NCBI GenBank assembly: GCA_009760855.2
Contig: WPIO01000006.1
Span: 5,200,501-5,264,500, forward strand
Length of the DNA: 64,000 nt
Source of the DNA: Cristatella mucedo
Taxonomy: Eukaryota; Bryozoa; Phylactolaemata; Cristatellidae
Reading direction: 5' to 3'
Shown: positions 51,885-61,639 of the stretch, piece after piece
Layout: each line of letters starts with the position of its first letter
Numbering within the stretch: the first letter of the stretch is position 1
Program-made: the position numbers and the translations under genes
Notes under the pieces: generated by a model
Seen by the model: only the letters and a program-made list of their open reading frames with translations
Told to the model about the DNA's origin: nothing
Database searches by the model: none

Positions 51885-52732
51885 TTATTTTGAAATTTCT
51901 ATTGTAGCTACAACATCTGTAATAGTATTTATTTTATTTCTATTTTGATCTGTTAAACTAATTGTAATATTGCTAATAGCATCAATATCTCCACGAGTAG
52001 GCAAGAATAAAACGTTTGAAACATGTACATCAATTTTCTCTGCTGGATCAATATCATCAATATCAATTAAATATAAAGATGAAGATTGTTCTAAAAACCC
52101 CTTTTTATGTTCAACATAGTTTCTATTAGGATCTACAAGATCACAATCAATACTTAACCATTTTACTCCAGAATTGTCAGGCAATTGCATTTTACTCCAA
52201 GCCTTGAAAGTTCCAGAGAAATACATTGCTTTTTCTATTGCTTCATATGGTGTTCCACCAACCATTGCAGGGTCAAATGTACCTTGCTTGTTTGAATCAA
52301 AACCTAGAGTATCATCAATTGAATTAATTACACCAGATTTAGTTCCAAGTAATGCAACATAATCACCAACAACTTGCATTATTATTCTATCATCTGCATC
52401 AACACTAAACTTTATTCCAGTACTATTTCTATTAGCAACATTGTAAAATGAGCCAGCTTTTCCTAGAGCTTGATTTAATGCAAGGACAAGCTTTTGACTA
52501 TCATAATATCCTTCTGGTATAGCAACTGAAAAACTGTTAACATTTGCCATACTCACTTTATACCAAAGCATATCGTTTACTGCAGTAGTAATATTTGATA
52601 TTATTCTGTTTGTGTATGTAAACTCAATTCCCCGTAAGCCTATTTTGTTATAACCGGAATCTGATCCAAGCATTAACGGCGGAAAAGAGTTTTTGAATCT
52701 GAACTGGTAGTTCCAGTTATTCTTATCGACAT
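51885..52732 (-). pseudogene. Penton-like minor capsid protein 2
   Basis: Single jelly-roll type. Open frame 51885-52673 (262 aa) has WYKVSMANVNSFSVAIPEG, VNSFSVAIPEGYYDSQ and a C-terminal ISNITISLTDQNRNK..ATIEIS. The likely start is the ATG at 52732 after TATAAG, with a one-nucleotide loss in the first codons; the frame before 52673 has the expected FRFKNSFPPLML. The C-terminal strand block matches that of the next gene (52740-53612), so the two are paralogues. Confidence 0.7.
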
Positions 52733-52739
52733 TCTTATA

Positions 52740-53612
52740 TTATATTTCAATAATTTCTATTACAACAGTAATTTGCTGAGAACCAAAATATAAGACTTTC
52801 AAATTTTGATCTGTAATAGTAATCAATATATCAGAAATAGAATTGCCAACAAGATTTTGATATTCATGAGTATTCGGCTCATATACCATTTGTTCCCAAG
52901 GATAGAAATTATAAGCAAAACTTCTTAGAGCCTGTGTTTCGATATTATTTATATAAATTGTTCCACTAGCAACCAAATTACAGTTTATAAGAATTAAGTT
53001 TAGATCAGAAACAAAAACTTCATTCTCCGAAGTAATTTTTTCTGCTGGATGTACAACTACTTGTGTAAACTGCTTTCCAGGAGCTGCACTATATGTATCT
53101 AATGGAAGTGTCTTATCTGTTGTATAAACAGTTCCAGTAAATTCAAGTAATGGAGCTATAGTAGATTTAACAGCAACAAATGTAAACCCAGCAGGCATAA
53201 TAATCCAAGAATTAGAAGTAGCAGTATCAATACCTAAAACAAACTTGTCACTTCCAGATAATACAACAGAATTATTTATTGCATCTACTATGCAAACATT
53301 TACATCATCAGATACAGCAGCATATATGCCAGGCGGAACTCTTACTACTCGCTCAGAACCACCAACAAGTCTATACACAAAAGTATTATTAGATGATGTA
53401 ATGTTCTTAATAGAATTAGTTCCAACACAATTTTTGAAGCAAACTTTAAAGTTTTTATTCTTAAGTTTTATAGGATCACTAATTCTAATTCTAATTGGAT
53501 TAGTAGTTCCTGTAACATTAAAAATATACCCCTCTTTACTTGCAGCAGTACCCTTTTTGATTGACTCAACATTTTTTAGAATATCCTTAGCCACACCAAT
53601 AAGATCTGACAT
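52740..53612 (-). CDS. Penton-like minor capsid protein 1
   Basis: Intact, 290 aa. C-terminal block SISDILITITDQNLKVL..QITVVIEII parallels the end of the neighbour. Predicted beta-rich; N-terminal helix DLIGVAKDILKNVESIKK, then PIRIRISDPIKLKNKNFKV. In Polintons the penton gene neighbours the MCP and forms the capsid vertices. Start follows a CTATATA at 53616-53622. Some 7 bp separate it from the next gene. Confidence 0.7.
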   Translation of the reverse strand: MSDLIGVAKDILKNVESIKKGTAASKEGYIFNVTGTTNPIRIRISDPIKLKNKNFKVCFKNCVGTNSIKNITSSNNTFVYRLVGGSERVVRVPPGIYAAVSDDVNVCIVDAINNSVVLSGSDKFVLGIDTATSNSWIIMPAGFTFVAVKSTIAPLLEFTGTVYTTDKTLPLDTYSAAPGKQFTQVVVHPAEKITSENEVFVSDLNLILINCNLVASGTIYINNIETQALRSFAYNFYPWEQMVYEPNTHEYQNLVGNSISDILITITDQNLKVLYFGSQQITVVIEIIEI

Positions 53613-53615
53613 TTT

Positions 53616-54808
53616 CTATATATCATATACAAGTTTATTAATTTTAGCAATTAATGACTTTGGCCATTTTCTAGATTTTGCAAGGTAATCAACAGCAGCA
53701 CTAATAGAATTTACTACTCCAGTATTTCCAGCAGCAAGTTCACGAATCCACAATTCTATCTTGTCAAATACTTCTGAATAATTCTTTACAACTAGTGGAA
53801 TTATTTCTATTCCTTTGCCAACTCTAGGTCTTAAATAATCTAAAACTCTTTGTTCTTTTACACTTCTTTTTTTCTTTTTATCTAACTCTGAAATAACATT
53901 GGAAAGGTTTTTTCACTAAGAGTTTTAACAATCATTTTTACTTGATTAGATAGTCTGCCAGTTTTCTTTGCTCCAATAATATCAAGTAAATCTTTCTTTA
54001 TATCAACTGTTGCTTCATATAATTTATCTACTTCTTCCATTTGTTTATCATCAAAATTAGTATAATAATCAGTTGTGTATTCTAAGATATCATGAGCAGT
54101 TTGTTCTAGTTCTTTTTCAGCAGTATACATTTTTTCATTATTAAGTTTTACCCCAAGCTCATATAGTTTTAAATCTTTATTTGTACTATCAATCTCATTT
54201 ATTATTCTTGATACATAAGTTGGTATATATCCATTTTTTCATTAAGTAATTTAGTTAGTTCAGCTTTATCAAAATCTTGTATTTGAGTTTTCTTAGGAGT
54301 GCCAGTGGTTGGATTTATATTTAACTCTTCAGCTAAACCTTTTTGAGCAGTGGCAATAGCTTCTCGTATTTCTGGATTTGCTGCATATGTCTTTGCTTGA
54401 TTTGCTATAGTAATTGCTTTTTTATGCTTTCCTTCACTAACAGCTGCTCTTGCTTTTTGAACAGTACTAGATATGTCTGGTTTTTGTTTGTAATCCAAAA
54501 TATTTTTGTAGATGTTCTTTGTTTTCTATCTGTAAAGCAAGTTTAGGTCTAATTCTTTAAAGTTTCTCAACAACAACTTTACCTGAGTTATCAGTAGATC
54601 TCTCTAATGCCTGCTCGTTTAATCTATGCTCAGCAGCATCTCTTATAGCAATTTCTGATTCTATTCTTTGTATCTCACTGGAGTTTTCTAAAATATTGGC
54701 ATCTCTTAGATCTTGCAGGTTTTGCAGTTTAGTTTCATAATCTAATGCCTCTTGAACACTTCCTTTGTAAGGTTTTTTACCACTCGAGTAAATTTTTCCA
54801 TTAAACAT
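53616..54808 (-). pseudogene. Large helical protein, unknown, multiply broken
   Basis: About 395 codons from ATG 54808 (immediately after the ATPase stop) to TAG 53616. Lesions: in-frame TAA near 54557, frameshifts near 54500, 54235 and 53900, most at A-runs. Content is largely alpha-helical: SVQEALDYETKLQNLQDLRD, KARAAVSEGKHKKAITIANQ, EVDKLYEATVDIKKDLLDII, VLDYLRPRVGKGIEIIPLVV, with W-rich LWIRELAAGNTG near the end. Position between ATPase and penton suggests a virion or assembly role. Family not recognised. Confidence 0.6.
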
Positions 54809-54821
54809 TTTACTATATCTA

Positions 54822-55493
54822 TTAATAATTAAAAAATGTCAATAATTGCTTTCCTTCCGAATCAACAGACCAAAATCTGCCTTCCGATTCAGTCTTAGTT
54901 AGATCTATTATGCAATAACCAAAACGGTTTCTAGTACAAGAGTTGACCCATTCTCTAAATTGTTTCTTATCAATATCTCCAACGTATGCATCACGAATAT
55001 ACTCAATGTCAGTTGTGTTTTGCTTAAAGATTACTATTAGATTTACATTATTTTTAATTTCTCTCCTAGGTATATTAGTAAAGCCTTGAGCAAGATAGAA
55101 AATATTTAGACCTTTATGTCTTCCTCGTGTGAAATAGTCTAATATTTTAGTCTGATCCTCAGTCATTAAATCATCAAGTACAACTAAATTCTTGCAGTTC
55201 TTATACGAATCTACTTCTGGCATAGCATCAATTCCGTTAATCCAAGAATAAGCCTTGTTTTCTTTTGTCATTGAAATAAGTCCACGATATAACTTTTGGT
55301 CTAAACTTGAAGCAATAATTGTACAACTATCATAATTAACCATTCCTTAAAATTTCCAATTCATGATAAGTTGAGACTTACCTGAACCACTTGGTCCTAA
55401 AACTAAAGCTCTGATTGGAACATTTGGTAAAGGTTCTTTATGACCAGTATCTACATCTTGTCCAAAATTAAACGCCCTTACTCGAAGAGACAT
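54822..55493 (-). pseudogene. A32/FtsK-HerA-like genome packaging ATPase
   Basis: Pumps DNA into the capsid. 224 codons. Walker A GPSGSGKS at residues 33-40, Walker B NLVVLDD at about 102-108, then the sensor-like YLAQGF and a conserved C-terminal region with NRFGYCIIDL. One in-frame TAA at 55347-55349 (codon 49), between Walker A and the rest; no indel. Start at 55493 is followed by a CTATA motif. Divergent from the zinc-ribbon/protease gene 34 bp away. Confidence 0.88.
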
Positions 55494-55527
55494 TTCCTAT
55501 ACTAAAAAAAGTTTTTATATTATAGAA

Positions 55528-56230
55528 ATGGAAATTTACTGCTTGAAATGTAAAAAGCCTACTGATAGCATTCATGAGGAGTATGTCGAGATTGATAGTA
55601 CAAAAGGCCTTAGAGGAATGATTAAAGCAATTTGTGTGACTTGTGAAAGTAAAAAGTCAAAGTTTGTAAAGCTTAGATCTACTGGAGCAGGAGTTTTGTC
55701 TCATGGGAAAAATTTAGGTACTGGAGTTCTAGCTCATGGTAAAAAGTTAGGTACTGGAGTTTTGTCTCACGGTAAAAAGTTTGGAGGTGATATGAGTAAA
55801 GAACAAATACTTTCTGAACTAAGAAAAACTATCAACAGTTTAAAAAAAAGTAAAAAGTACGCCACTAACTTACCTCGAAATAAATCACTATGTGAAAGAG
55901 TTAGATATAAAAAATTTCAGAGGTGTATTTGCAAGAGATGAACTAAGTTCTCCAGAACAGAATGAGTGTCTTATTTGCAATACTGGAAAATCAGATCTAG
56001 CAATATATCACTGGGTAGCTCTTAAAAAAACAGGAGATCGATGTTTTTACTTTGGCTCGTTCGGTGCTCCTCCAATGCCAGAAGTGAATAATTATTTCGG
56101 TGTTACACCAAGTTTTCAAACGTTTCAACTGCAAAAGTTTAACCAAACAGATTGTGGAATGAGGTGCTTAATCTTTCTTAAATTAATGGAATTTATTGAT
56201 TTTGGTACAGTCATGCAATTATTAATTTGA
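55528..56230 (+). pseudogene. Zinc ribbon joined to an adenain-like cysteine protease
   Basis: The first frame (55528-55941) has a zinc ribbon (YCLKCKKPT, CVTCESKKSKFV), then three copies of GTGVLxHGKK. A frameshift in an A-run near 55848-55860 moves to the second frame, which carries the protease: NFRGVFARDEL, His in IYHWVAL, and the nucleophile Cys in QTDCGMRCL. The acidic residue normally next after His is Gly here (FYFGSFG), so catalysis may be lost. Such proteases mature capsid proteins. Start follows TATTATAG. Confidence 0.8.
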
Positions 56231-56258
56231 ATTAAACAAAATATTTCCACTATATAGA

Positions 56259-56748
56259 ATGGAAAATCAAGAAAAGAAGTTTGTAGTCCTCCAAAGTTCT
56301 GCAGTTGTTATTCCTAAGGGAAAGCCTGCACACGTTCATGTTGAAGAGAAGATTTCAAAAGATTCAAACCCTTATCTTAGTGCGTGGATTTATATAACAG
56401 AAGAAACACTTCCTTATATTCAAAACATTGTAGATAGATCGAGTGAACAATTAGATTGCAAAGCATTTGATGCTAGTGCAAGGTCGACAATTGGAATTAG
56501 ATTTGATTTTGGAAAGAAACCTAGTATTATGTTTGATGAGAATAATAAACAAATTAAAGTATCTAGTCCAGCAGATATCATAAAAAAGTTAGGAAACGAT
56601 TTTAGTATCACTGGAATTCTTGATGTTGTTATTATGTTTCAAAAGAATATTATAATAATGAAGAAAGATTAAATATTAGAATAAAGATTGACCAAGTAAA
56701 AGTTTACAATTCTCCAAAGAGATCAGTTTTTAATCCAGCAGAGTTTTA
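56259..56748 (+). pseudogene. Unknown protein, possible OB-fold or DNA-binding
   Basis: Open to 56672 (137 aa: VVLQSSAVVIPKGKPAHVHV, PYLSAWIYITEETLPYI, TIGIRFDFGKKPSIMF). Protein-like code continues in another frame to 56748 (KIDQVKVYNSPKRSVFNPAE), so a frameshift near 56660 has probably cut the C-terminus. Start right after CTATATAG. Alternating beta pattern; single-stranded DNA binding is a guess only. Confidence 0.55.
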
Positions 56749-56787
56749 AAAGTATAAAAATAAAAATTAGTTTGTAAGTTAATTTTT

Positions 56788-57426
56788 TTAGATCTTTTTC
56801 CGAGTTATATCAAGCATTATATCGACTATTCCTCGAGCATAATTTTTTATCTTATTAAGAATAGCAGGATTACTTATTTTATCTTTTAGAAAATTAGTAG
56901 CAAATGAGTCGTTTAGAGCTCCGCCAATGCCTAAGCCTAATTTTGATTTCGGAGCCATCACAGCTGCTACAGTCTTAGCATCTTCACGAACATAGCTTGG
57001 TTGACGAGGATCAAGAGCAATTCTAGCAGCAGATTCAGCTAATACCAAGTCTGACAAGTTTCTTATTTCTGTTCTTTTAGGTTCTGCCATTGATGAAGTC
57101 TTGGTGTATAGACTATCATGGACTAAAGCAGACCTATCTAGTTTTAGGTGAATTTCACGATTGCCAGTAAGTTTGTTTATCAAATCCACGATACCCGAGC
57201 CAAGTCTTCTATTACGTTTCAATTGTTTCAAACTTAGATTTAGTTGTAAGCCAGTATTTTTTGATCTACACTTTTAAATTTTAGCAAATTGTGTTTTTGT
57301 TACAAAGATTGGAACCGTGCCTGATAGGTCTTCTTTTTTTAATCTGATTGAAATAGGTTTATCAGATTTGTGTATCAAGTTTACTTGATGATCTGATAGG
57401 TTCAACTTTGTCTCATGGTATTCCAT
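56788..57426 (-). pseudogene. Core/minor capsid protein of pX/pVI type (putative)
   Basis: 213 codons. The N-terminus repeats a pattern of short basic beta-hairpins (VNLIHKSDKPISIRLKKEDL, VPIFVTKTQFAKI, LNLSLKQLKRN) followed by a Gly-rich turn (LGSGIVDLI). This is the arrangement I associate with the small basic core-type proteins of adintoviruses. In-frame TAA at 57274-57276. The C-terminus contains KLGLGIGGALNDSFATNFLK. Its start and promoter lie in a 56-bp tandem duplication. Confidence 0.5.
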
Positions 57427-57529
57427 TCTATAATAAATTAAAATTTATTTAAAGGTAAATAAAACTATTATATGTATTCCATTCTATAATAAATTAAAAT
57501 TTATTTAAAGGTAAATAAAACTATTATAC
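57418..57529. repeat. 56-bp tandem duplication carrying a start codon and promoter motif
   Basis: Units at 57418-57473 and 57474-57529 both read gtattccattctataataaa through aggtaaataaaactattata and are identical over almost all of their length. Each holds the minus-strand CAT (ATG) plus tctata. Confidence 0.9.
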
Positions 57530-57537
57530 ATTAAGAA

Positions 57538-58065
57538 ATGAATCAGGATGAAGCTTTTAGAAACAGAGTTATGGAACTATTAGACTATAACCCAGATACT
57601 GGGAAAATCTTTTGGAGGGTAGGTAGAAGAGGTATTGTTAGGGCAGGCGAAGAAGCCGGAACAGTAAATAACACTAGGTATATAAGAACAAAAATTGATG
57701 GGAAACACTATCAGGCGCATCGATTGGCTTGGATGATAGTAACAGGCAAAATGCCAGTACAGGGGATAGATCATAAAGATAATAATAGACAAAATAATTG
57801 TTTTAGAAATTTGCGTGAGCCATCTTTTTCAGAAAATCAAAGAAATAAAGTAATACGTAAATACAACACTTCTGGCTTTGTTGGAGTTAGTTTTAACCAA
57901 GCAAGTAATAAATGGCAATCATGTATATGTATAGACAAACATAAATATTATTTAGGTTTATTTGACAATCCTATTACAGCTGCTGAAGTACGCGATATTG
58001 CAGCAATACGCCTTCATTTACAGTTTGCTAGACTCAATTTTACTTATAGTTTAACAGAAGATTAA
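57538..58065 (+). CDS. HNH endonuclease with AP2 DNA-binding domain
   Basis: Intact, 175 aa. N-terminal part LDYNPDTGKIFWRVGRR; HNH motif with QAHRLAWMIVTG, then DHKDNNRQNN and FRNLREPSFSENQRNK; C-terminal AP2-like domain TSGFVGVSFNQASNKWQSC and KYYLGLFDNPITAAEV. Such free-standing HNH-AP2 proteins are homing endonucleases best known from phages and large viruses. It is the only gene of its orientation between 56788 and 59175 and ends 4 bp inside the next gene's end, as expected for an invading gene. Confidence 0.93.
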   Translation: MNQDEAFRNRVMELLDYNPDTGKIFWRVGRRGIVRAGEEAGTVNNTRYIRTKIDGKHYQAHRLAWMIVTGKMPVQGIDHKDNNRQNNCFRNLREPSFSENQRNKVIRKYNTSGFVGVSFNQASNKWQSCICIDKHKYYLGLFDNPITAAEVRDIAAIRLHLQFARLNFTYSLTED

Positions 58066-58404
58066 AAAATTGTTAGACATACAGACTTTTGATTTCTGCA
58101 GCGTTTTTTTAATTCATCTCTTAGTTTTAGTACCTCTCTATGTATTTCTTCTTATGATTTGCCTTGCGCATAAAGATTAGCTAGTAACATTGCACTCTCA
58201 GCTTTATAGTCGCATGTCTTTTTTCCTCCAATCGTACTACTTTCTACTTTTTTATATGTTCTTTAACTTATCTGAATAGCTAACTCCTGATACCTCTACT
58301 AACTGTTTTTCCTCATTCAAATAATCTAATCTGTTTTTAACCTCACTATTCTGCACTTTGTCACTCAAATCAATATCAATGTTTCAATCAAGTAGTTCTA
58401 TCAT
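58062..58404 (-). pseudogene. Small unknown viral gene, broken
   Basis: Start ATG 58404 overlaps the end of the upstream gene (58388). Readable blocks: DLSDKVQNSEVKNRLDYLNE, EVSGVSYSDKLKN, then in another frame TIGGKKTCDYKAESAMLLAN and EEIHREVLKLRDELKKRCRN. Lesions: TGA at codon 7, frameshift near 58255, TAA near 58155. Helical, basic C-terminus; no family recognised. Confidence 0.5.
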
Positions 58405-59175
58405 TTTTTATATCCACAATTGCATTCTTTAGTCTTTCACTTTGTAAACTCAAAGCACTCATTCGTTCTTCATGCGTATCCATTTTCGGTGCTTTTGCAG
58501 TACACGTTGTTACATCAATAATTTTCTTAATAAATCCTGCTACTGATACTGCTATTGAAACACCTAAGCCAACGCCTCCAATGATATAAGCTATACTTGC
58601 TATGATTGCTGGAATTGCTGGCAGAAATCCTCCTGATCTTACTTCAAGAAAGTTCTTTTTCCACGCAAGACGATCTAGTTGAGCAGCATTCCAACTCACT
58701 TTCTCTCCGAATGTCTCTGAAAGAAACTTACTAGGATCTAAGTACCAATAAGATTTAGCTGTTTCCGCTTCTAGCAAAATCTCATTTATGTAAAAGCCAA
58801 CCTCTAAAGAAGCAACCATTTTTGACAGTCCTTTTTTTCTGCAATTGTTTTCCAGAAGACATTGCCATACTTTCCAGAAGCAATATCATCAACGATCTCT
58901 TTTATGAACAACCCAAGATCTACAATTCTTGTTATTCCTGATAGAAATCCACCAAGTGCTTTTGTAGCAGTTCCAATTACTTTGAATGACTGCACAACTT
59001 TTGGAACAATAGTTGCAATCTTATTTGATGCTTGTAAACTCAGTTTCATTGCAATCTTAGGAGCTACTTCTATAATTGCTTTTGATCCAATCTCAGCTGC
59101 TGTTGTTGTTCCTGATAATACTTCTTTTGTTGTATCTAAGCCAGATTTTAAATCACCACCTTTTATTTTCTTCAT
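58388..59175 (-). pseudogene. Membrane-associated viral protein, frameshifted
   Basis: N-terminal half (58804-59175) is helical and amphipathic (VVQSFKVIGTATKALGGFL, VDLGLFIKEIVDDIASGK); C-terminal half (58388-58819) contains a strong hydrophobic segment (IPAIIASIAYIIGGVGLGVS) and a basic tail. The two halves are joined if one A is restored in the A-run near 58830, so this is most likely one gene of about 262 codons. Could act in entry or membrane remodelling; inference only. Start is 10 bp from the divergent fibre gene. Confidence 0.6.
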
Positions 59176-59185
59176 ATATATAAGA
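59176..59185. promoter_or_regulatory. Shared divergent promoter ATATATAAGA
   Basis: Ten base pairs separate the minus-strand ATG at 59175 from the plus-strand ATG at 59186, and consist entirely of the TATATA-type motif. Confidence 0.6.
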
Positions 59186-60043
59186 ATGGAAAATGTTACA
59201 AAGATTAATCGTAATATTTTTAGTGATCTTGATGCTAATGGAAATAGCATTACAAATCTTGGTTTTCCAGTAAATGATGGAGATGCAATAAGATTAGATT
59301 ATGCTCTAAATTCAAACTTCTTTAATACTGTCGCAACTAATGTTTCAGGTGAAATAGCTTCTGTTTCTAACTTAGCTGATTTACTTCCAAAGAATAGTGC
59401 AAAAATGTTATCACAGTTGAACTGTAAAAACAACAAAGGAATATCAGAAAATTCTGTTGATGGAACTACACATCAAGATTCTATGCATTACAAAGTAATA
59501 AACTATGGAATGTTAAAAAGTATGACCCAAGTTTTCAATGGCAACTCTAATAGTACTCTTGATCTAGGATCAAACAGAATTACCTCTTTGAAAAATTCAG
59601 ATGTTGTAACAAAACAATCTGTTGATTCTTATAAATGTTCTACTTTGTATTTAAGACTTTCTGGTTTTACAAGTGCTTCATCTATTGCTCCGTTAAACAT
59701 ATTTAATATTAATGTAAATGGAACTGGAACAGAAAGTTCTACTTTAAGAGCAACTCCTGCGGACATTGCAGTTTTTAATCAGCAAGGTCAAGTTGTAGGC
59801 TATGCAACACCTTTAAAAACTTTTGTTGCTGGATCAGTAACAAACTTTCATACAGTATCCAATATTCTATGGTGTTCTAATACTACTGGAGTGTTTTTAG
59901 AGTTAACTAGTGATAACACTTATGGCGTTTCTGGCACTCTCCTTTTAGAAATAAATATTGATGGATCATGCACTTATATGATTAATAATCTTACAGTTTC
60001 TAATAATATTACACATATTGATTTTATTATTACTATTGTATAG
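59186..60043 (+). CDS. Phage-tail-fibre-like repeat protein B
   Basis: Intact, 285 aa. Begins with INRNIFSDLDANGNSITNLG and FPVNDGDAIRLDYAL, the same shaft repeat as protein A, and a second repeat around DLGSNRITSLKNSDVVTK. The C-terminal about 130 residues are beta-rich and probably form the receptor-binding head. The start at 59186 is preferred over upstream in-frame codons because the promoter motif sits directly before it. First of three tandem fibre genes. Confidence 0.78.
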   Translation: MENVTKINRNIFSDLDANGNSITNLGFPVNDGDAIRLDYALNSNFFNTVATNVSGEIASVSNLADLLPKNSAKMLSQLNCKNNKGISENSVDGTTHQDSMHYKVINYGMLKSMTQVFNGNSNSTLDLGSNRITSLKNSDVVTKQSVDSYKCSTLYLRLSGFTSASSIAPLNIFNINVNGTGTESSTLRATPADIAVFNQQGQVVGYATPLKTFVAGSVTNFHTVSNILWCSNTTGVFLELTSDNTYGVSGTLLLEINIDGSCTYMINNLTVSNNITHIDFIITIV

Positions 60044-60044
60044 A

Positions 60045-60902
60045 ATGTCGCTTGGATATCGTAGAAAAGGATCTAGTCAAAAAAATTAAATTCATAAAAC
60101 TGGAGATATTATGAATGGATCTTTAAATATGAATCAAAATCTAATAAAAAATCTTGGAGATCCTGTTGATTCTACAAATGCTGTAAACAGAAAGTATATC
60201 AATACAAACTTTGTTACAAAAATATCTAGAGGAACGACTGCTGATGGCGATGTTGATATGAATAATCATAGAGTAATAGATCTTGCTAATCCTGTTAGAC
60301 CGAGTGATGCTGCTACAAAAGATTATGCTGATACGAAACTATCAAAAACTGCTGGGTCTATTGGAAATCTATTTGTAGGAGGATCATTAAATATTGGTAT
60401 CCCCGAATTAAGTAACCTTGCATCTGTTACATATATAGATGCTAATTTTGTAAAAGGTGGAACACCATTGAATATGCCTTTGAATATGAATTATAATCCA
60501 ATAATTATAATGTCCGATCCTGTAAATCCAAATGATGGCGTAAATCTTGGATATCTGCGAAGATCACGTGGAAATGCTAAAATTGTAAATTTTAAAGGAA
60601 CTATGGACGGTTCACTAACTACTCAAATATATAAAAAAACAGTTAATGGAAGATGGATTACTAATATTTCAAACATTACAATTCAAAGAGGTCTATTTGT
60701 TATTGGAGTGACGTATGAAGTTGCTGGAATAACAAAAGTACTTAAGCCGCCACCATCAACACTGACAGCACAGAGTGATCAGTTATATGGTAGTTATATA
60801 TTAGATCCTAGTAAAAAAATAGTTGCTAGTTCTACTTTTATATCAGGATCAGGTTTGTTATATAGAGAAATAAATGTTGATGTTTATATAGCAATATTAT
60901 AA
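60045..60902 (+). pseudogene. Phage-tail-fibre-like repeat protein C
   Basis: Start ATG 60045 after GTATAGA; in-frame TAA at 60087-60089 (codon 15), then open to 60902. Contains GDIMNGSLNMNQNLIKNLGD, PVDSTNAVNRKYI, GDVDMNNHRVIDLANPVRPS and DAATKDYADTKL: at least four shaft repeats, then a beta-rich C-terminal head. If translation restarts at 60111 nearly the whole protein is still made. Confidence 0.75.
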
Positions 60903-61618
60903 TGTTAAGAAGAAAAGATTTACAAATGATTGGAACATTAGATATGAATGAAAATAGAATAGTAAATCTTGGAATCAATATGGACTCGTTAGAAGCTGTT
61001 GGAAAATCATTTGCTGATAACAATTATTTAAGAAAAGATTCAGATCAGTTTATAATAGGAAACATATCAGCAAACTCAAAAAAATATGTTAATGTAGCAA
61101 ATCCAATTAATAGAAAAGATATTGCAACAAAAGAGTACACTGATACAAAGGCAGTTTCTAGAGCCGATTTAACAATAACTGGTAATTCAATAGTAAACAC
61201 AATATATATTCATGGTGAAACAAATGTTGGCATAAAAAAAGATGATGCTGTGGAACGTATCTTCAACTCACGTTGAAGATACGTTCCACAGCATCATCTT
61301 TTTTACTTTTCGTGGATCTTCTGGTTCTTTGTCTTTTACAAAAATAGAAAATTTAGGAACTTATGATGCTTCATCAAGTTATCGGCAATATCTACCAGAT
61401 GGTATTAGTGCCTATTAAGCTAGATTATCTGATATACGAAAAGTACCAATAGATTTCATGAAATTAACATTGAGAGTAAAAGATATTTATGAGAAGGCTC
61501 CTATGATATCAGGTGATGACAGGCCTCCTATGGCTATAAGCATTTTTAAAGGCGAATATATATATTTATATGTTTTAGAAAAACAAATAACTGAAAAATT
61601 AATTATTAATATTAAATA
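60902..61618 (+). pseudogene. Phage-tail-fibre-like repeat protein D, split by a hairpin
   Basis: N-terminal part 60902-61276 has IGTLDMNENRIVNLGINMDS and VNVANPINRKDIATKEYTDT repeats. It runs into a perfect inverted repeat (61235-61304). Protein-like code resumes in another frame at about 61309 (GSSGSLSFTKIENLGTYDAS, then TAA at about 61418, then VKDIYEKAPMISGDDRPPMA, ending LIINIK). Probably one ancestral fibre gene interrupted by a local inverted duplication. Confidence 0.65.
61235..61304. repeat. Perfect 33-bp inverted repeat (hairpin)
   Basis: Left arm 61235-61267, four-base spacer TCAC, right arm 61272-61304; no mismatches. The right arm is the reverse copy of fibre-D coding sequence, so it arose by inverted duplication of the left. 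Confidence 0.95.
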
Positions 61619-61639
61619 ATAATATTAAAGGATGTAAAC

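Noticed and set aside
57418-57529. CRISPR-like or origin repeat
   Set aside because: Only two adjacent units with no spacers; a simple tandem duplication.
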